From an uncultured Christensenellaceae bacterium (lineage in GTDB: Bacteria > Bacillota > Clostridia > Christensenellales > Pumilibacteraceae), in NCBI GenBank assembly GCA_910587445.1, contig CAJULE010000019.1, positions 1 through 44,066 on the forward strand: a DNA stretch of 44,066 nucleotides, read 5' to 3'. The notes below the pieces were generated by a model that saw nothing but the letters and a program-made list of their open reading frames with translations, was not told the DNA's origin and searched no databases. This document shows, piece by piece, positions 23,211 to 31,401 of the stretch. Within the stretch, counting starts at the first letter, position 1; each line of letters starts with the position of its first letter. A program made the position numbers and the translations under genes.

Positions 23211-24422
23211 ATGAAATCCGAACAAAACAACTTCGACAAGATCAAAGAGCGCGAGAACGCATACTATATGCCGACGTTCAATCGATATAATCTGTGCTTT
23301 ACTCACGGCAAGGGCGCGAAGCTTTACGACACTGCCGGCAAACATTACACGGACTTTTGCGCAGGCATAGCGGTGAACGCCCTCGGACACGGCGACGAAG
23401 AGCTTACCCGCGCCGTTGCCGATCAGGCGAAAAAGCTCATACACGTCTCGAATCTCTACTACAACGAGCCGCAGTCCGAGCTTGCCGAAAGGCTGGTCAA
23501 AGGCACGATATTTTCGCGCGTCTTTTTCGCAAACAGCGGTGCGGAAGCAAACGAGGGCGCAATTAAGCTCGTACGCAAATATTGGAAGTCAAAGGGCGAA
23601 AACAAGTACAAGATACTCTGCGCAAGCGACGCTTTCCACGGTCGGACGCTCACGACGCTTGCCGCGACGGGACAAAAGAAATACTCGGATCCGTTCGAGC
23701 CTCTCCCCGAGGGGTTCTTACACGTGCCGTATAACGATTTTGCCGCCTTAAAGCGCGCGCTTACGGATGACGTCGGCGCGGTCATGCTCGAGCCCGTTCA
23801 GGGCGAAAGCGGAGTGACCCCCGCAAGCTACGACTTTCTCGTAAACACCTACGCCCTGTGCAAGGAGCGCGGCGTGCTTTTGGTTCTCGACGAAATTCAG
23901 ACTGGCGTGGGGCGCACGGGCAAGTTCTTCTGCTTCGAGCACTACGGCATACAGCCCGACATCGTGACGCTCGCAAAGGGGCTTGCCGGCGGCGTGCCCA
24001 TAGGCGCGATACTTGCAAGGGACCCCGTCGCAAGCGCGTTCGCACCCGGCGATCACGGCACGACTTTCGGCGGCAATCCCCTCGCCTGCGCCGCGGCAAA
24101 CGTCGTCGTGAAAAGAGTAAACCGCCCCGATTTTCTCGCCTCGGTCGAAAAGGTCGGACAGCACCTACAGGACAGACTTATGATGCTGAGAAAGTACAAG
24201 TTCGTCGAGGACGTGAGAGGTATCGGACTCATGCGCGGCGTACAGCTTTCGGAAAAACTCAAAAACGCCGAGGTCGTCGGACGCATGGCGAGCGCGGGAT
24301 ATCTGCTTGCCACGGCGGGACGCAACTCGCTCAGATTTGTTCCGCCGCTCATAATTTCCGAAAAAGAAATCGACGATATGGCGGAAAAGCTGACCGAAAT
24401 ATTTGCAAATACGAACATTTAA
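23211..24422 (+). CDS. argD: Acetylornithine aminotransferase
   Basis: ArgD is a PLP enzyme (class III aminotransferase) that makes N-acetylornithine from the semialdehyde with glutamate. The 403-residue protein carries DFCAGIAVNALGHG near residue 46, the FFANSGAEANEGAIKLVRK segment, LDEIQTGVGRTG near 228, and the PLP lysine in LAKGLAGGVPIGA near 255. A ribosome site AGAAAGGA precedes the ATG. It sits 19 bp after argB in the operon. Members of this family may also act in lysine synthesis, but the neighbours argue for arginine. Confidence 0.96.
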   Translation: MKSEQNNFDKIKERENAYYMPTFNRYNLCFTHGKGAKLYDTAGKHYTDFCAGIAVNALGHGDEELTRAVADQAKKLIHVSNLYYNEPQSELAERLVKGTIFSRVFFANSGAEANEGAIKLVRKYWKSKGENKYKILCASDAFHGRTLTTLAATGQKKYSDPFEPLPEGFLHVPYNDFAALKRALTDDVGAVMLEPVQGESGVTPASYDFLVNTYALCKERGVLLVLDEIQTGVGRTGKFFCFEHYGIQPDIVTLAKGLAGGVPIGAILARDPVASAFAPGDHGTTFGGNPLACAAANVVVKRVNRPDFLASVEKVGQHLQDRLMMLRKYKFVEDVRGIGLMRGVQLSEKLKNAEVVGRMASAGYLLATAGRNSLRFVPPLIISEKEIDDMAEKLTEIFANTNI

Positions 24423-24484
24423 TGATATACTGAATTATACCCCTTGTTTTCGAGGGACAAAAAATATATGGAAGGAAATAAATT

Positions 24485-25426
24485 ATGGATTTATCGCAAT
24501 ACAAGGCGAAGGGAAAAATAGACAATAAGCACCTTTTGACGCTTAAGGATTATTCGGTAAGCGACATCTACGAGGTGCTTGCGCGCGCGATCAAGCTTAA
24601 GGACATGAACCGCCGCGGCAAAAAACAGAACTACCTAAAGGGCAAGACCGTCGCCCTCATATTCGCAAAGTCGTCGACAAGAACGCGCGTATCGTTCGAA
24701 CAGGGCGTCCGCCAGCTCGGCGGCACACCGCTCTTTCTCTCCTCGAGCGACATACAGCTCGGACGCGGCGAGACTATACACGACACAGTGAAGGTGCTCG
24801 AGCGCTATGGCATAGACGCAATAATGATACGCACGTTTAAACAGTCCGACCTCGAGGAGCTTAGGGAATACGGCTCTATTCCCATCATAAACGGGCTCAC
24901 CGACGACTTCCACCCCTGCCAGGTGCTCGCCGATCTTCAGACCGTATACGAGAGATTCGGGCGGCTCGAGGGCATAAAGTTCGCCTACTTCGGCGACGGA
25001 AACAATATGGCAAACTCGCTCATGCTCGGCGGCGCAAAAGTCGGCATGAAGGTATATATCTGCTCGCCCAAGGGCTTCGAGCCGAAAAAAGAGATCGTCG
25101 AAGAAGCCGCGCGCTTCGGAGAAGTCGTCGTGACGGACAGCGTCGAAGAGGCTGCGAAAGACGCGGACGTACTCTACACCGACGTGTTCTTTTCCATGGG
25201 TCAGGAAAAGGACAAGGCGAAAGAAGCCGCGCTCATGCCCTATCAGGTAAACTCTTCCGTCATGGCTATGGCAAAGAGCGACGCCGTATTCATGCACTGC
25301 CTGCCCGCACACCGCGGCGAGGAAGTGACGGCGAACGTAATCGATTCTCCCCGTTCGATAATCTTCGAAGAGGCAGAAAACCGTCTGCACGCTCAAAAAG
25401 CCGTGATGTCGCTGCTGATAAAATAG
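24485..25426 (+). CDS. argF: Ornithine carbamoyltransferase
   Basis: ArgF joins carbamoyl phosphate and ornithine to form citrulline. At 313 residues it has the normal length; the carbamoyl-phosphate loop is SSTRTRVSFEQG near residue 60, with FHPCQVLADLQT near 142 and the ornithine-site HCLPAHRGEEV near 277. GGAAGGA lies upstream of the ATG. A 62-bp gap separates it from argD, the largest in the operon, but no terminator is seen there. ArgG and ArgH are not in the window. Confidence 0.97.
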   Translation: MDLSQYKAKGKIDNKHLLTLKDYSVSDIYEVLARAIKLKDMNRRGKKQNYLKGKTVALIFAKSSTRTRVSFEQGVRQLGGTPLFLSSSDIQLGRGETIHDTVKVLERYGIDAIMIRTFKQSDLEELREYGSIPIINGLTDDFHPCQVLADLQTVYERFGRLEGIKFAYFGDGNNMANSLMLGGAKVGMKVYICSPKGFEPKKEIVEEAARFGEVVVTDSVEEAAKDADVLYTDVFFSMGQEKDKAKEAALMPYQVNSSVMAMAKSDAVFMHCLPAHRGEEVTANVIDSPRSIIFEEAENRLHAQKAVMSLLIK

Positions 25427-25434
25427 GAAGCGTC

Positions 25435-25965
25435 ATGAACGAAACGAAAAACGAAAGCGGAAAAGCCGCGGTAAGACGCGCCGTGAAAGCGGACGCGGAA
25501 GAAATTTTGCGCGTCACGAAAGCCGCGTTTACCCTTTATAAGGACGACTTGCACTCGACTTACTCCGTCCCCGCCCTTTCGGAAACCGCGGCGGACATAG
25601 AAGCCGACATAGAAAGTCACGCCGTATACGTCGCGATTTCAAACGGTCGCATTGCGGGCTCTATAAGACTTAAGAAGCTCACAAACGAGCTTGCCTACGT
25701 CTACCGTTTCGGCGTGTCGCCCGACATAAACAATTCCGGCATAGGCTCGAAACTGCTCGGCGAAGTGATCGACGACTGCACGAAAGCGGGCGTGAAAGCA
25801 ATCGCGCTCCACACGAACTCGCGCTATTATAAACTTGCGCGATACTACTACGGCAAAAGGTTCTTCGTGCACTCGACCTCGACTGCAAAGGGCTACATAC
25901 GAGCACTGTTCGTCAAGGAGCTATCCGACGAAGAGTACGACATATCCCCCGCTTTCGAACTTTAA
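25435..25965 (+). CDS. GNAT-family N-acetyltransferase in the arg operon
   Basis: The 176-residue protein has a GNAT fold. A beta-strand FGVSPDINNSGIGSKLLGEV is the acetyl-CoA-binding motif A (family pattern Q/R-x-x-G-x-G/A, here N-x-S-G-I-G), followed by a helix and a C-terminal strand ALHTNSRYYKLARYYY. It starts 8 bp after argF, so it belongs to the operon. Because argJ and argA are not seen here, this enzyme could be a short-form N-acetylglutamate synthase feeding ArgB; that is inference from position. Other GNAT substrates are equally possible from the sequence alone. Confidence 0.78.
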   Translation: MNETKNESGKAAVRRAVKADAEEILRVTKAAFTLYKDDLHSTYSVPALSETAADIEADIESHAVYVAISNGRIAGSIRLKKLTNELAYVYRFGVSPDINNSGIGSKLLGEVIDDCTKAGVKAIALHTNSRYYKLARYYYGKRFFVHSTSTAKGYIRALFVKELSDEEYDISPAFEL

Positions 25966-25976
25966 AAAACCACACA

Positions 25977-26006
25977 AAGGGTCGTATCCTTTTTGATACG
26001 ACCCTT
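25977..26006. terminator. Terminator of the arg operon
   Basis: A perfect 12-bp stem AAGGGTCGTATC/GATACGACCCTT with a 6-base loop is followed by GTTTTTTG. An A-rich run on its left lets it also serve the minus-strand aro genes. Confidence 0.9.
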
Positions 26007-26039
26007 GTTTTTTGTTTTCCGAATTTTATTCGAGATACG

Positions 26040-26552
26040 TCATTTGTCGTCTCGACATTCGGAGACGATTTCCGCCGAAATTTCGTCCGCGGTTTTGCCG
26101 TCTACGGAAATCGCAAAGTCCGCGTACTTTTTGTAGAGAGGAAGGCGCTCTCTTTTAAGCGTCTCGATACGGCTTTTAAGGTCGCCGCCCTTTAAGAGGG
26201 GGCGGGTTTCGTCGCCCGCAAGACGCTTTGCCAGCGTCTCCGTTTCGGCGTTTAAAAGCACGAGCGTGCCGCCGCTTTTCATGTAGTTCATTGCGGGACT
26301 CGACACCGCTCCGCCGCCGAGAGCTATGACGGCGTTTTCCTTTCTCGACAGTTCGTAGAGAATCTTTCCCTCCTCGACGCGGAACATCGCTTCCCCGTAC
26401 CTGTCGAAAAAATCGGATATGGAACCGAAGCGGCTTTCGAAGATCGCGTCGCTGTCGTAAAAGAGCTTGTTCCGTTTTTTTGCGAGAGCTTTGCCGACCG
26501 TCGTCTTGCCGACGCCCGCCATGCCTATGAGAATTATATTCGTCTTGCCCAT
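26040..26552 (-). CDS. aroK: Shikimate kinase
   Basis: AroK phosphorylates shikimate at O3 with ATP. The 170-residue protein has P-loop GMAGVGKTT (residues 10-18), the shikimate-binding DSDAIFESRFG and FRVEEGKIL regions, the GGGAV motif near 79, and the lid region RPLLKGGD. It is the last gene of the aro run, 4 bp after aroQ. The start ATG at 26,552 has a weak AAAAG upstream, suggesting coupling to aroQ. Confidence 0.95.
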   Translation of the reverse strand: MGKTNIILIGMAGVGKTTVGKALAKKRNKLFYDSDAIFESRFGSISDFFDRYGEAMFRVEEGKILYELSRKENAVIALGGGAVSSPAMNYMKSGGTLVLLNAETETLAKRLAGDETRPLLKGGDLKSRIETLKRERLPLYKKYADFAISVDGKTADEISAEIVSECRDDK

Positions 26553-26556
26553 GCGC

Positions 26557-26985
26557 TTACTTTTTCGCCGCGAACGAGACGGCAGCCCTCAAGGCAAGCA
26601 GATAGCTGTCCTTATTAAACCCGGCTATCACCCCGTTTACGGCAGGCGCTATTACGGAGCGGGAGCGGAACTCTTCCCTCGCCTGCACATTGGTGAGGTG
26701 CACTTCCGCTTTGAAGCAGGTCTTGTCCCGAAGCGCGTCGGCAATCGCATAGCTGTAATGCGTGTGCGCGCCCGCGTTTATTATTATCGCGTCGACGTTC
26801 GCCGACTGGATCTTTTCGACGATCTCGCCCTCGAAGTTCGAAGTGAAAAATTCGAGCTCGACTCCGAGAGTGCTTGCAAGCGCGGACATTTCGCGTTCTA
26901 TCTCGGAAAGAGTCACCGAGCCGTACTCCTTGCCGCGCTTTCCGAGCATATTGAGATTTACGCCGTTTATTGTCAAGATCTTCAT
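26557..26985 (-). CDS. aroQ: 3-Dehydroquinate dehydratase, type II
   Basis: The type II enzyme removes water from 3-dehydroquinate. From the ATG at 26,985 it is 142 residues, the family size. Visible motifs are NGVNLNMLGKRGKEYG (flexible lid with catalytic Arg and Tyr), NAGAHTHYSYAIADAL with the conserved His, and the VHLTNVQARE and GVIAGFNKDSY segments. I reject the 8-codon longer start because MKILTINGVNLN is the canonical opening. A nested-palindrome-like element lies between it and aroE, so its transcription may be partly separate. Confidence 0.94.
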   Translation of the reverse strand: MKILTINGVNLNMLGKRGKEYGSVTLSEIEREMSALASTLGVELEFFTSNFEGEIVEKIQSANVDAIIINAGAHTHYSYAIADALRDKTCFKAEVHLTNVQAREEFRSRSVIAPAVNGVIAGFNKDSYLLALRAAVSFAAKK

Positions 26986-27040
26986 GATTATGACTAAGCC
27001 TCCCGTCATAAGTTTATTATTTTATCGAATCAAAGTATGT

Positions 27041-27146
27041 CCGCTCGTCAGGCGGCAAATGCCGACGCGCCGCTTGGGGCGCCACCTAAATGCACGCAGC
27101 CGAGGCGAAGCGGCGAACGCAGCCGCATAACGAGACTAATATGCGC
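27041..27146 (-). repeat. Divergent nested-palindrome element at the aroE stop codon
   Basis: Three nested stems are present: CTCGT (27044-27048) with ACGAG (27130-27134), GCGGC (27052-27056) with GCCGC (27122-27126), and CGCCGCTT (27068-27075) with AAGCGGCG (27108-27115). The right side (GAACGCAGCC..ATAACGAG) resembles GAACGTAGCCCGTATTACGAAG of the other copies. It abuts the aroE stop (TGA, 27149-27147) as other copies do. Primary sequence is diverged, so membership is probable, not certain. Confidence 0.55.
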
Positions 27147-27941
27147 TCATGCTTTGGCAATGCGCAAAACATTACGCTTGATTTCCCTGTAGTCCCCGTC
27201 CGTAAGCGACACGCCGAGAATGATCTCGTCGGCTCTCACCGCCTGATAGATGAGCATATCGAGTCCGTTTTTCGTGCGCGCGCCCATTTTTTTCAATGTC
27301 GCGAGAAAATCCGTCTCTGGCGGACTGTATATGAGATCGTACGCATACGCCACCTTTTTCAAATCGAGCGCACCACCGAGCGAGTCGAGCGGATTATCGC
27401 CTTTTTTAAGTCCGCAGCTTGTGCAGTTTACTACAGCCGCAGCCTCTCCGCCGCGCCATTCGCGCGCGCCCGTTTCGCGAACAAGAGACTTCGATTTCTC
27501 CGCCGTCCTATTGTGCACGTACACCTCAAAGCCCGAATCCTTAAGAGTCTTTGCAACGACCTTTGCCGCACCGCCCGCGCCGAGCACGAGCACGCTCTCG
27601 CCGCCGCCGAGTTCCCACCCTTCGGAGAAGCTCCGAATAAATCCGCTTCCGTCCGTGTTACAGCCGACGGCTTTTCCTTCCTTGACCGCGACGGTGTTTA
27701 CCGCTCCGCAACCGCTTTTATCCTCGTCCAAAAGCGGAATTATTTTCTCCTTGTACGGCTTCGTCACATTGAAGCCGTCGAGGGTCTCGCGCATTTTTTT
27801 CACCGTATCGGAAAAGCTTTCGGGCGGCGTATCGAACACGTCGTACGTCCCCTCCACGCCGAGATAATCGAATATCGCGCCGTGCACGAGGGGCGAGAGA
27901 GTATAGCTTATTCCTTGTCCCAAAAGTCCGAGTTTATACAT
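27147..27941 (-). CDS. aroE: Shikimate dehydrogenase
   Basis: AroE reduces 3-dehydroshikimate with NADPH. The 264-residue protein has the substrate-site SYTLSPLVHG near residue 12, the catalytic Lys in FNVTKPYKEKI near 60, the NTDGSGF Asp near 95, the nucleotide motif VLGAGGAAK near 119 and a basic HNRTAEKSKSL typical of NADPH preference. GGAGG precedes the ATG. It overlaps aroA by 8 bases, so the two are translationally coupled. Confidence 0.96.
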   Translation of the reverse strand: MYKLGLLGQGISYTLSPLVHGAIFDYLGVEGTYDVFDTPPESFSDTVKKMRETLDGFNVTKPYKEKIIPLLDEDKSGCGAVNTVAVKEGKAVGCNTDGSGFIRSFSEGWELGGGESVLVLGAGGAAKVVAKTLKDSGFEVYVHNRTAEKSKSLVRETGAREWRGGEAAAVVNCTSCGLKKGDNPLDSLGGALDLKKVAYAYDLIYSPPETDFLATLKKMGARTKNGLDMLIYQAVRADEIILGVSLTDGDYREIKRNVLRIAKA

Positions 27942-29196
27942 TGCCGCCTCCGAAAATGCCCGTGAAAAAGTCCGGCCAGCTTACGGCGCAAGCCTCTCCT
28001 CCGACGAGCGTTCCGCCCCTTTCGGACAGCGCCATGGCAATGCTCATGGACATAGCTATGCGGTGATCGCCGCACGAGTCAACAGTGCCGCCGCCGGGGA
28101 TATATCCGCGACCGAAGATTCTCATTCCGTCCTCCGTCGCCTCCGCTTCCACGCCGAGCGCACGGAGCGCGTTTACCGTCGTTTCGATGCGATCGGTTTC
28201 CTTCACTTTGAGTTCGCCTGCGTCTTTTATTACGCTCTCGCCCTCGCAAAGCGCCGTTAAAACGGCGATAGTCGGAAGTTCGTCTATGAGCCGAGGGATA
28301 AGTTCGCCGCCAACCGTGACCGGTCTCGAGACCTTTCCGCGCACGGATATATCGGCGGTTTGCTCTGCCGCGCCGCGCACGTTTTCCACTTTGACATCCG
28401 CGCCCATCGCAATGAGAACTTCGAGTATGCCCGTGCGCGTGGGGTTTATGCCGACGTTTTCCACCGTCGCTTTTCCGCCCTCGAGACCCGCCGCAAACGA
28501 AAGCGGATACGCCGCCGAAGAGATGTCGCCGCACACATCGACGTCTACGGCATGAAGTTTGTTTCCGCCCTCGACAGTCACGTTTTTGCCGTCGACGGCA
28601 ATTTTCGCGCCCATGGCGGCGAGCATTATTTCGGTATGATCGCGTGAGGCCGCCTTTTCGCGAACCGTGGTTTTTCCGCTCGCCTTAAGCCCGGCGAGAA
28701 GTATCGCGCTCTTTACCTGCGCGGAACTTACGGGCATATCGTAATCGATGCCGCGAAGGCTCGCCCCCGTTATTTTTATGGGAGCGCGTCCGTCTTTGCC
28801 GCTTATCTTCGCACCCATGGCGGCAAGCGGAGCTATCACCCTGTTCATGGGTCTTTGCGAAAGACTTTCGTCGCCCGTAACGGTAAAGCTACCCTCTGCG
28901 GGAGCGAGCAAACCGCACAAAAGGCGCATGGTCGTACCCGAATTGCCCGCTTCGAGCGACGCCGAGCTATTTATTATTCCGCCCTTTAAAATGCGCACGC
29001 TCCGCCCAATTTCTATCTGCGCGCCAAGCCTGCGCATACAGTCGATCGTGGAAAGGCAGTCGGCGGAAATGAGCGGATTTCTCACTTCGGCACGTCCGCC
29101 GAACGCGGCATTGAACATGACGGCACGGTGCGTGACGCTCTTGTCCGGCTTACAGATAATGCGGCGGTCGAACGCTTTTACAGGCTTGATTTCCAC
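27934..29196 (-). CDS. aroA: 3-Phosphoshikimate 1-carboxyvinyltransferase (EPSP synthase)
   Basis: AroA adds enolpyruvyl from PEP to shikimate 3-phosphate. The 420-residue protein has DKSVTHRAV near residue 18, GNSGTTMRLL near 83, DESLSQRPM near 109, and ELKVKETDR and GDHRIAMS in the C-terminal half. The start is GTG at 29,196 with AAGGAG 8 bases upstream, overlapping the end of aroB by 19 bases. The PEP-loop form GNSGTTMRL is the usual Gly-type, so no sign of natural glyphosate tolerance is visible there. Confidence 0.96.
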   Translation of the reverse strand: MEIKPVKAFDRRIICKPDKSVTHRAVMFNAAFGGRAEVRNPLISADCLSTIDCMRRLGAQIEIGRSVRILKGGIINSSASLEAGNSGTTMRLLCGLLAPAEGSFTVTGDESLSQRPMNRVIAPLAAMGAKISGKDGRAPIKITGASLRGIDYDMPVSSAQVKSAILLAGLKASGKTTVREKAASRDHTEIMLAAMGAKIAVDGKNVTVEGGNKLHAVDVDVCGDISSAAYPLSFAAGLEGGKATVENVGINPTRTGILEVLIAMGADVKVENVRGAAEQTADISVRGKVSRPVTVGGELIPRLIDELPTIAVLTALCEGESVIKDAGELKVKETDRIETTVNALRALGVEAEATEDGMRIFGRGYIPGGGTVDSCGDHRIAMSMSIAMALSERGGTLVGGEACAVSWPDFFTGIFGGGNV

Positions 29197-30185
29197 TCGT
29201 CTAACTCCTTATTAAGCTCCTCTTTCGTCAGGAAAACTTCGCTTGTCGCATAGTTTTCGGCGAGCATGAACGAAATTTTGCCGCCGACGTTCTTCTTGTC
29301 GGACATTGCCGCCTCGGCTATCGCTTCCGCTCCGAACGACGTAACAAGTCTTTTAAAATCGGGAGCGAGCTTTGCCGCTTCGCTCTCGATATACTTACAG
29401 CTTGCTCTGCTTATTTTGCCGAGCCTTGCGCCTATTCCCGCCTCGACGGCAAGACCGACCGCCACGTACTCGCCGTGACTGAGCTTATGCGCGTCGAGAT
29501 ATTCGAGCGCGTGCCCTACCGTGTGACCGAGATTGAGGATCTTTCTCGTTCCGCTCTCTTTGAAGTCGGAGTTTACGACTTTTTCCTTAAAGCGGGCGCA
29601 GGCGTTTACGAGAGCGAAACAGTCGGTTTCGGCGCTCTTTTCGCCGGAAAGAGCCTTCCACTCCTTCTGCGCGGCTTCGCAAAGAAGAGCGGTTTTGAAG
29701 CCTTCGCCGAGCCCGCAGAGCACCTCCCTTTGCACAAGCGTCTTTATGAAGTCCGTACGGATATGAACGGCTTTCGGAAGGTGGAACGCGCCCACCATAT
29801 TTTTATAGCCCTTTAGATCCACGCCCGTCTTGCCGCCGATAGAGGAATCGAGCTGTGCCAGAAGCGTGGTCGGCACGTTTATCCAATCTATGCCGCGCAT
29901 ATACACAGCCGCCGCAAAGCCGCCGAGATCGCCCACCACTCCGCCGCCTACGGCGACGAGCGTGCTCTTGCGGTCCAGCCTTTCTGCCGCCATTTCGGCA
30001 AGCACGCGCCCCGCATTTTCGAGCGTCTTGGAGTCCTCGCCGTGCTTTGCGACAAAGACGTGAGCCGCAGAAGAAAACAGCGACGGATACAGAGAAAAGA
30101 CGTTGTCGTCGGTAAGCACGAATTTTCCGTCGAGCACTTCGGATATGTCGCCGATACTGCGGGATATGTCGATTTCGGAGTTCAC
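29178..30185 (-). CDS. aroB: 3-Dehydroquinate synthase
   Basis: AroB cyclises DAHP to 3-dehydroquinate with NAD and a metal. The 335-residue protein has GGGVVGDLGGFAAAVYMRG near residue 80, VPTTLLAQLDSSIGGKTGVD near 102, the metal site motif LNLGHTVGHALE near 218, and HGEYVAVGL. It is slightly short at the N-terminus compared with the usual 350-360 residues. The start is problematic: the frame opens just after a TAA with GTG at 30,185, while the only good AAGGAG lies 16 bases upstream and 3 bases before a GTG in another frame. A small N-terminal frameshift or poor initiation is possible. Confidence 0.92.
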   Translation of the reverse strand: MNSEIDISRSIGDISEVLDGKFVLTDDNVFSLYPSLFSSAAHVFVAKHGEDSKTLENAGRVLAEMAAERLDRKSTLVAVGGGVVGDLGGFAAAVYMRGIDWINVPTTLLAQLDSSIGGKTGVDLKGYKNMVGAFHLPKAVHIRTDFIKTLVQREVLCGLGEGFKTALLCEAAQKEWKALSGEKSAETDCFALVNACARFKEKVVNSDFKESGTRKILNLGHTVGHALEYLDAHKLSHGEYVAVGLAVEAGIGARLGKISRASCKYIESEAAKLAPDFKRLVTSFGAEAIAEAAMSDKKNVGGKISFMLAENYATSEVFLTKEELNKELDEWKSSL

Positions 30186-30246
30186 CTTTTAAATTCACAA
30201 TCTCCTTATGAATAACTTTGTCTCAAGCGCATGAAGCCTTTCGAAT

Positions 30247-31401
30247 TCAGCGCCTTGTATGCCTTGCCCGCTCGCGAAGCCGACGAACCGCCTCTTCGAC
30301 GTCGCGAGCCGTATCGCCGCCCGTCACACGCAAAAGCTCGTCCGCAAGAACGCACGCGACGACGCTCTCGAGCACGACCGCCGCCGCAGGCACAGCGCAC
30401 ACATCGCTGCGCTCGCCGTCGGCAACAACCAGCTTGCCGCTCCTTATGTCCACCGTCTTAAGTCCGCTTTTAAGCGTCGGAATGGGCTTCATGACGGCGC
30501 GCACCACTATGGACTCGCCGTTGGACATTCCGCCCTCTATGCCGCCCGCATGATTGGTCTTGCGCTCGTACCCGTCGCCGCGCGGAAAGATCTCGTCGCC
30601 CGTCTCGCTTCCTCTCAAAGAGCCGCGCGCATAGTCGCCGACCTCCACCGCCTTTATCGCCTGAACGCCGAGCACCGCGCCCGCAATTAGTCCGTCGAGC
30701 CGACGGTCGCTCTGCACATAGCTGCCGACACAGGGCGGAAAGCCGTCGATAACTATTTCCGCTTCGCCGCCGAGCGTATCTCCGCGGTTTTTCGCGTCAT
30801 CTATCGCCGCACGCATTTTTTCCGCCGCTGCGGAATCGATCGTGCGAACGTCGCTCCCGTCAGCATTTTCGATAAGCTCCCTTGCCGTATAATGTTTCTC
30901 TTTTGCGCGAACCTCGCCTATCCTCGATACGTGCGAACCGATTTCCACGCCCACTGCCTTTAAAAGCGCCTTACACACCGCGCCCACCCCGACGCGAGCC
31001 GCGGTCTCGCGAGCCGACGAGCGTTCGAGCACGTTTCTCGCATCGTCGAATCCGTATTTCATACAGCCGACGAAATCGGCGTGCCCGGGGCGCACAGCCG
31101 TCACCTTGCGTCTGTCGGAGTTTTCTCCGAAAGCGCTCATTACGTCCGTCCACGCTTCATAGTCGCGGTTGCGAATGAGAAAAGCGACGGGCGACCCGAG
31201 AGTTTTACCCGAGCGGACGCCCGCTATAAACTCGGCTCTGTCGCTCTCTATCTTCATTCTGCCGCCCCTGCCGTAGCCGGACTGCCTGCGGGAAAGCTCG
31301 CGGTTTATATCGTTTTCGTCAAGAACTATCCCCGAAGGAAGCCCTTCTATTATAGCGCACAGCGCCTTACCGTGCGATTCCCCCGCAGTAAGGTATCTCA
31401 T
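30247..31401 (-). CDS. aroC: Chorismate synthase
   Basis: AroC makes chorismate from EPSP and needs reduced FMN. The 384-residue protein opens MRYLTAGESHGKALCAIIEG, has RRQSGYGRGGRMKIE, ARETAARVGVGAV and NHAGGIEGGMSNGE, all family motifs. The ATG overlaps the tyrA stop by four bases (ATGA). The last residues are arginine-rich. A 61-bp gap follows before aroB. Confidence 0.97.
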   Translation of the reverse strand: MRYLTAGESHGKALCAIIEGLPSGIVLDENDINRELSRRQSGYGRGGRMKIESDRAEFIAGVRSGKTLGSPVAFLIRNRDYEAWTDVMSAFGENSDRRKVTAVRPGHADFVGCMKYGFDDARNVLERSSARETAARVGVGAVCKALLKAVGVEIGSHVSRIGEVRAKEKHYTARELIENADGSDVRTIDSAAAEKMRAAIDDAKNRGDTLGGEAEIVIDGFPPCVGSYVQSDRRLDGLIAGAVLGVQAIKAVEVGDYARGSLRGSETGDEIFPRGDGYERKTNHAGGIEGGMSNGESIVVRAVMKPIPTLKSGLKTVDIRSGKLVVADGERSDVCAVPAAAVVLESVVACVLADELLRVTGGDTARDVEEAVRRLRERARHTRR

